From assembly GCA_902619375.1 (NCBI GenBank), contig CACNEB010000010.1:1-37196 (forward strand): a DNA stretch of 37,196 nt, in the 5' to 3' direction. Under the pieces are notes generated by a model that worked only from the letters and a program-made list of their open reading frames with translations, was not told the origin of the DNA and ran no database searches. Positions 33,567 through 37,196 of the stretch are shown here, piece by piece. This stretch comes from an uncultured Alphaproteobacteria bacterium. Its GTDB lineage: Bacteria > Pseudomonadota > Alphaproteobacteria > HIMB59. Position numbers and translations under genes: made by a program. Numbering within the stretch: the first letter of the stretch is position 1; each line of letters opens with the position of its first letter.

Positions 33567-34091
33567 ATGAGAAATGTATTAATAGCGAGTATTTTATTAA
33601 TATTTGTCAGTGGGTGCAATAACATGAAACTTGAAGACTTTGCCAACAAAAAACCAATATTCAAAATAGAAGAGTATTTTTTAGGAAAAACAACAGCGAG
33701 TGGTCTTTTTATTGATAGACTTGGAAAGGTAAGGCGACAATTTACTGTTGAAATGGAAGGTATTCAACAGGAAGATAATTTTATTCTCAATGAGACCTTC
33801 CTCTATGATGATGGAGAGGAAGAATTCAGAAGATGGGAAATAAAAAAAACTGGTGAAAATACTTACGAAGGAATTTCTGATGATATTATAGGAGTAGCTT
33901 TAGGTGAAAGTTCAGGTAATGCTTTAAATTGGCATTACACATTAAAACTCAAGTATGGTGATGGAATAATGAATGTTAAATTTGATGATTGGATGATTAT
34001 GCAAGATGAAAAAAATGTATTCAACAAAGCTACTATGAAAAAATTTGGTATAAGATTAGGAGATGTTTACTTATTCTTCACTAAGCAGTAG
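33567..34091 (+). CDS. DUF3833 lipoprotein
   Basis: Lipid-anchored envelope protein: MRNVLIASILLIFVSGCNN gives a short signal and lipobox with Cys17. I prefer ATG 33567 because it places this signal at the N-terminus; ATG 33546 adds seven residues. KTTASGLFIDRLGKVRRQF, FLYDDGEEEFRRWEI, GNALNWHYTLKL and KFGIRLGDVYLFFTK match DUF3833, a lipocalin-like family that accompanies the DUF1365/Cfa module. It ends in an 11-base overlap with the converging trcR gene. Function unknown; lipid or hydrophobic ligand handling is a guess from the fold and context. Confidence 0.88.
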   Translation: MRNVLIASILLIFVSGCNNMKLEDFANKKPIFKIEEYFLGKTTASGLFIDRLGKVRRQFTVEMEGIQQEDNFILNETFLYDDGEEEFRRWEIKKTGENTYEGISDDIIGVALGESSGNALNWHYTLKLKYGDGIMNVKFDDWMIMQDEKNVFNKATMKKFGIRLGDVYLFFTKQ

Positions 34092-34665
34092 TAGACTGTA
34101 ATTTTTCTGCCTTTTCTCTCGCTTTTCTCTCGCGTTCTGCTTTTCTCTGACCTTTTTCAACTAATGCTTCGAGCTCCTCATAAGTACATAAACCAAGATC
34201 AGTGGGGTTTCTAAATTCTGTAATTGGTTGAGATTGATTACCAGCCCTTATATTAGCAACAGTAGGCTTAGTAGAACTTGTAAGTTTAGCTATTTGTGTA
34301 TCTGTTAGTAATTGTCCATACTCACGAATTAGCCAAGCTATAGCCTTAGGTCTTTCTTGTCTTACTGATAATGGTAAGTATTTTTTTGTTTTAACGCTCG
34401 ATTGAATGGACTCAGATTTTTTATTTTGCAATTGAAGTTCAAGTGAATGATCTCCCTCACAACGTTTAATCTCATCCATAGTTAATTGACCACTAGCTAT
34501 AGGGTTTAATCCTTGCATACGATAAGCGTCCTCACCATCTGCAATACTTTGAACCTCTAGCTCATGTAATTGACAGAATTGAGATATTTGGGAAAAACTT
34601 AAAGCAGTATTGTCTACCAACCAAACGGCCGTAGCTAAGGGCATTAAAGGTTTATTGTCAGACAT
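34081..34665 (-). CDS. trcR: Cell-cycle transcriptional regulator TrcR (DUF1013)
   Basis: Alphaproteobacteria-specific DNA-associated protein of the DUF1013 family. PLMPLATAVWLVDNTALSFS at residues 5-24, FCQLHELEVQSIADGE, MQGLNPIASGQLTMDEI and RPKAIAWLIREYGQLLTD are typical. TKPTVANIRAG in the middle resembles a helix-turn-helix. The C-terminus is Lys/Arg/Glu-rich. Length of 194 residues is close to the family. It lies 15 bases downstream of rpmE. Its presence is one of the best markers that the host is an alphaproteobacterium. Confidence 0.9.
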   Translation of the reverse strand: MSDNKPLMPLATAVWLVDNTALSFSQISQFCQLHELEVQSIADGEDAYRMQGLNPIASGQLTMDEIKRCEGDHSLELQLQNKKSESIQSSVKTKKYLPLSVRQERPKAIAWLIREYGQLLTDTQIAKLTSSTKPTVANIRAGNQSQPITEFRNPTDLGLCTYEELEALVEKGQRKAERERKAREKAEKLQSTTA

Positions 34666-34680
34666 GGTCTTGTTAAAATA

Positions 34681-34902
34681 TTAAATGTTAAATGACTTAT
34701 ATTTATTTTTAAAACGTGCAACTCTTCCACCTGAGTCAACCATTTTTCCAGATCCTTGATTCCAAGCAGGATGAGATAATGGGTCAATCTCAAGCTTCAT
34801 AGTATCGCCAGCTTTACCCCAAGTAGATCTTGTCTTGTATGTTGATCCGTCAGTACGCTCTACAGTAATTTCATGGTAATCAGGATGTATTTTTTGTTTC
34901 AT
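34681..34902 (-). CDS. rpmE: 50S ribosomal protein L31
   Basis: Large-subunit protein of 73 residues. [39 protein letters not shown] and [11 protein letters not shown] are diagnostic. The zinc-binding cysteines of the C+ form are absent; this is the cysteine-free type seen in alphaproteobacteria. It lies between the inositol-monophosphatase-family gene and trcR. Confidence 0.95.
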   Translation of the reverse strand: MKQKIHPDYHEITVERTDGSTYKTRSTWGKAGDTMKLEIDPLSHPAWNQGSGKMVDSGGRVARFKNKYKSFNI

Positions 34903-34948
34903 GGTTATGAGAAAATAGAGATCAAAGCTAAAAAAATCAAGTAAATAT

Positions 34949-35743
34949 TTATAGGCTTTTCAGCAATTCACCACTAATCGCTGCACTAGAGGCTATTAAA
35001 CTTTCATCATTTAAGGGATCAAAAACATTACCTTTTTCATTTAGGCATATCCCGCCCGCCTCATTTACTAAAATAATACCTGCTACGATATCCCAAAGAT
35101 TTAATCTTAATGACCAAAATCCATCAAATTTTCCTGATGCCACATTAGCTAAATCAAGAGCTGAAGAACCAAGTATTCTGACACTTGTTTTCCTTTGAAG
35201 CGATCCTATTTGAGCAATTCCTTTTTCAAGAATATCTGCATGCTTGATTTGTACACCAGATGTAAAAATACATCCATCTAACTTATCTCTTTGGGAAACC
35301 CTGAGTCTTTGGTTGTTAATCCAAGATCCTGAACCCTTATGAGCCCAAAATAATTCATTTAAAATTGGGTTATATGTAACGCCAGCAATAATTTTTCCTT
35401 TTTGCATCAATCCAATGGTTACTGCAAAGTAACCATTTCCATGAATGAAATTTTTTGTACCGTCAAGTGGGTCTGAGATAAACACAGGAGTATCACCTTT
35501 AAGTTTATCTAAATCTTCAGCACTAAAAGTCTCCTCGTCAATTTGAAGAAAATCAGGTCTATCTTTTCCCAAAGTATAACTGATAGTTTCAGACGCTCTA
35601 ATGTCTGCTGAGGATACAAAGTCATTTTTATCTTTTTTAGAAATTTGAAGTTTCTCAAGTTCTCCAAAATCTCTAATTAAAGACTTAGCAGCATTCCTGC
35701 ATGCCTTTTCCATAACAACAATTACTGGTGGGACAATAGCCAT
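34949..35743 (-). CDS. suhB: Inositol monophosphatase family protein
   Basis: Mg2+-dependent, Li+-sensitive type phosphatase fold that removes phosphate from inositol phosphates or related sugar phosphates. The metal site is formed by IDEETF (about 69-74) and [14 protein letters not shown] (about 85-98), and [15 protein letters not shown] is the second family signature. 264 residues is normal. It sits between efp (8-base gap) and rpmE. The symbol follows common annotation; the actual substrate (inositol phosphate, fructose-1,6-bisphosphate, or PAP) is not settled, and the neighbouring aldolase makes a sugar-phosphate role possible. Confidence 0.85.
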   Translation of the reverse strand: MAIVPPVIVVMEKACRNAAKSLIRDFGELEKLQISKKDKNDFVSSADIRASETISYTLGKDRPDFLQIDEETFSAEDLDKLKGDTPVFISDPLDGTKNFIHGNGYFAVTIGLMQKGKIIAGVTYNPILNELFWAHKGSGSWINNQRLRVSQRDKLDGCIFTSGVQIKHADILEKGIAQIGSLQRKTSVRILGSSALDLANVASGKFDGFWSLRLNLWDIVAGIILVNEAGGICLNEKGNVFDPLNDESLIASSAAISGELLKSL

Positions 35744-35751
35744 AGAAAAAA

Positions 35752-36318
35752 TTATTTTGCTTTTTCTATATAAGTCAATTCAGATGTGTTTATTCTAATT
35801 TTGTCCCCTGTTTCAATATGAGGAGGGACAGTGACTCTTACACCATTAGTTAACAATGCTGGTTTATATGATGAAGATGCTGTTTGTCCTTTAACAACTG
35901 CCTCTGTTTCGGCTATTTGTACAGTAAGACTTTCAGGAGGATTTACATTCATTGGTTTTTCATCATAAAACTCTATAGAGACTTCCATTCCATCTTCAAG
36001 AAACTTTGCTGTATTTTCATTCACTTGGCTAATGTTCATAACTATTTGCTCATAGGTTTGGTTATTCATAAAAGTAAATTCCTCTCCACTACGAAATAAA
36101 AATTGATGATCTATCTCTTCAGCGCGAATTTTTTCAAGAGACTCTGAACTTCTAAATCTTTCATTTAATTTTGACTGGTTTGAAATATTTTTCAACTCAG
36201 CTTGAATGTATGCCCCACCTTTTCCAGGTTGTGTATGGGATAATTTAGCGACTTTCCAAAGCGAATTATTATGCTGAATTATATTTCCTATCTTTAAGTC
36301 GTTAGCATTAATTTTCAT
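35752..36318 (-). CDS. efp: Translation elongation factor P
   Basis: Relieves ribosome stalling at polyproline. Three beta-barrel domains over 188 residues. The loop HTQPGKGGAYIQAELKN carries Lys33, the site of beta-lysylation in EpmA/EpmB hosts. The C-terminal signature TNGVRVTVPPHIETGDKIRI is intact. The ATG overlaps the stop of the upstream aldolase by 4 bases (ATGA). Modification genes are not visible in the window. Confidence 0.97.
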   Translation of the reverse strand: MKINANDLKIGNIIQHNNSLWKVAKLSHTQPGKGGAYIQAELKNISNQSKLNERFRSSESLEKIRAEEIDHQFLFRSGEEFTFMNNQTYEQIVMNISQVNENTAKFLEDGMEVSIEFYDEKPMNVNPPESLTVQIAETEAVVKGQTASSSYKPALLTNGVRVTVPPHIETGDKIRINTSELTYIEKAK

Positions 36319-37196
36319 TTAGATTTGTAAATTTGAGTCATTCGCTCTAATAAAGCCAAAGCATCTACTCTCGATCTTTGAAAACAATTTCTTCCAATAA
36401 TTGAGCCGTTTCCATCTCCCTGGTGAATTGCAAGTACTTCATCCATTAAAGCTTGATCATTTTTTGCATCGCCACCAGAAAATACTACTAAGCGTTTTCC
36501 ATCAAATGCAACTTTTTTGATATGAGCAACTCGATCCTTTAAAGTGCTAATAGGTATCTTATTATCCTCAAACGCTTTTTTAGTTGGGTCTTCTTCTAAA
36601 AAATCACTAGGTAGTTTTACTTTAATTATATTTGCCCCCAATAGAGCAGACATGTGTGCTGCATATGAAATTATGTTCATTGCTGTTTCACCTTTTTTGC
36701 TAATCTTTGAACCCCTCGCATAAGCCCATAAAACCACAGCAAGTCCTTTTTCTTTAGCCTCGAAACTAAGTTTTTTAAATTCTTCCATTAATTCAAAATT
36801 ATGATCAGACCCAGGATAAATAGTAAAACCTATTGCAGCACATCCTAATTTTAATGCATCATTTACACTCCCAGTAACAGCTTGATCAAGAGATGTTGCA
36901 AGGGTATTTGAGCTATTAATTTTTAATATAGTTGGAATTTGACCATTATAATTTCCAGAACTCGTTTGAAGTAAACCAAGAGGAGCTGCATAAGCAGATA
37001 AACCGGCATCTATTGCAAGTTGGTGATGATAATTTGGATCATACGCCGGAGAATTTACAGCAAAACTTCTATCGGGCCCGTGTTCAAAACCTTGATCGAC
37101 CGGTAAAATTATCATTCTTCCAGTTCCACCTAATTTTCCATGTCCCAAAATTTTCATAAGATTTGATCTCACTCCAATATTTTCGTGAGTGTAGTT
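36315..37196 (-). CDS. fbaB: Class I fructose-bisphosphate aldolase, archaeal/DhnA type (5' end cut)
   Basis: Splits or forms fructose-1,6-bisphosphate through a lysine Schiff base. ILPVDQGFEHGPDRSF, DPNYHHQLAIDAGLSAYAAP, VVLWAYARGSK, ANIIKVKLPSDF and GRNCFQRSRVDALALL identify the FbaB/DhnA family; the lysine in I-K-V-K is the expected Schiff-base residue. The frame stays open to the window edge and reads NYTHENIGVRSNL, which matches the family N-terminal region, so the true start lies outside the window and the GTG at 37172 is not it. It is the first visible gene of an fbaB-efp-suhB-rpmE-trcR unit. Confidence 0.95.
   Translation of the reverse strand, partial: NYTHENIGVRSNLMKILGHGKLGGTGRMIILPVDQGFEHGPDRSFAVNSPAYDPNYHHQLAIDAGLSAYAAPLGLLQTSSGNYNGQIPTILKINSSNTLATSLDQAVTGSVNDALKLGCAAIGFTIYPGSDHNFELMEEFKKLSFEAKEKGLAVVLWAYARGSKISKKGETAMNIISYAAHMSALLGANIIKVKLPSDFLEEDPTKKAFEDNKIPISTLKDRVAHIKKVAFDGKRLVVFSGGDAKNDQALMDEVLAIHQGDGNGSIIGRNCFQRSRVDALALLERMTQIYKSK

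Noticed and set aside
37172..37174. GTG as the start of the aldolase
   Set aside because: The frame continues upstream with family-like sequence to the window edge, so the gene is cut.
1..37196. tRNA, rRNA, CRISPR, insertion sequence or prophage
   Set aside because: No cloverleaf-like sequence, repeat-spacer pattern, transposase, integrase or phage gene was seen; intergenic gaps are too short for most of these.

Overview
The window is a gene-dense, strongly AT-rich stretch (roughly 30% GC by eye) with overlapping or nearly touching genes, very short intergenic gaps, and no tRNA, rRNA, CRISPR array, transposase or phage gene that I can see. The gene families point to a streamlined marine alphaproteobacterium such as SAR11/Pelagibacterales or a similar AT-rich lineage. 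The evidence is a 5-aminolevulinate synthase (Shemin pathway), a complete general amino-acid transporter AapJQMP, the alphaproteobacterial cell-cycle regulator TrcR (DUF1013), a cysteine-free L31 of alphaproteobacterial type and a DUF3563-like small protein. The exact lineage is an inference.

Layout. 1-2.5 kb (+): MscS-type channel, ornithine carbamoyltransferase and a small lipoprotein. 2.5-6.1 kb (-): fhs (formate-THF ligase), apaG, trkH. 6.2-12.3 kb (+): UDP-glucose dehydrogenase, then aapJ-aapQ-aapM-aapP and a RhtB/LysE-type exporter. 12.3-12.64 kb (-): two very small genes found by hand, translationally coupled. 12.8-14.1 kb (+): M19 dipeptidase and a charged 61-residue protein with a leaderless-looking promoter. 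14.2-15.6 kb (-): a heme-dependent N-demethylase-like protein (DUF3445) and a TauE-type permease. 15.6-17.6 kb (+): a short TAXI-like periplasmic protein, a second LysE/ArgO exporter, a structured intergenic element and a DUF2721 membrane protein.

17.6-27.7 kb holds almost the whole heme pathway. On the minus strand, in one tight operon, are hemC (with a C-terminal extension that may be HemD), hemB, hemE, hemH, hemF, hemJ and a MATE exporter. Divergent from it on the plus strand are an SDR protein, a flavin monooxygenase-like protein and hemA. Together they would convert glycine and succinyl-CoA to protoheme. Several of the genes look unlike typical alphaproteobacterial versions.

27.8-34.1 kb (+): tRNA hydroxylase trhO, ribosomal L33, then photolyase, FAD amine-oxidase-like protein, DUF1365, Cfa-type methyltransferase and DUF3833 lipoprotein. 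The last five resemble the module that other proteobacteria control with the singlet-oxygen sigma factor (RpoE-ChrR); no such regulator is in the window. 34.1-37.2 kb (-): fbaB (cut by the window end), efp, an inositol-monophosphatase-family gene, rpmE and trcR.

The most interesting points are the compact divergent heme locus with its HemC extension, the photolyase without a normal start codon, the hidden pair of small genes, several promoters whose -10 box sits 6-9 nt before the ATG, and an intergenic element with two mutually exclusive inverted-repeat pairings.
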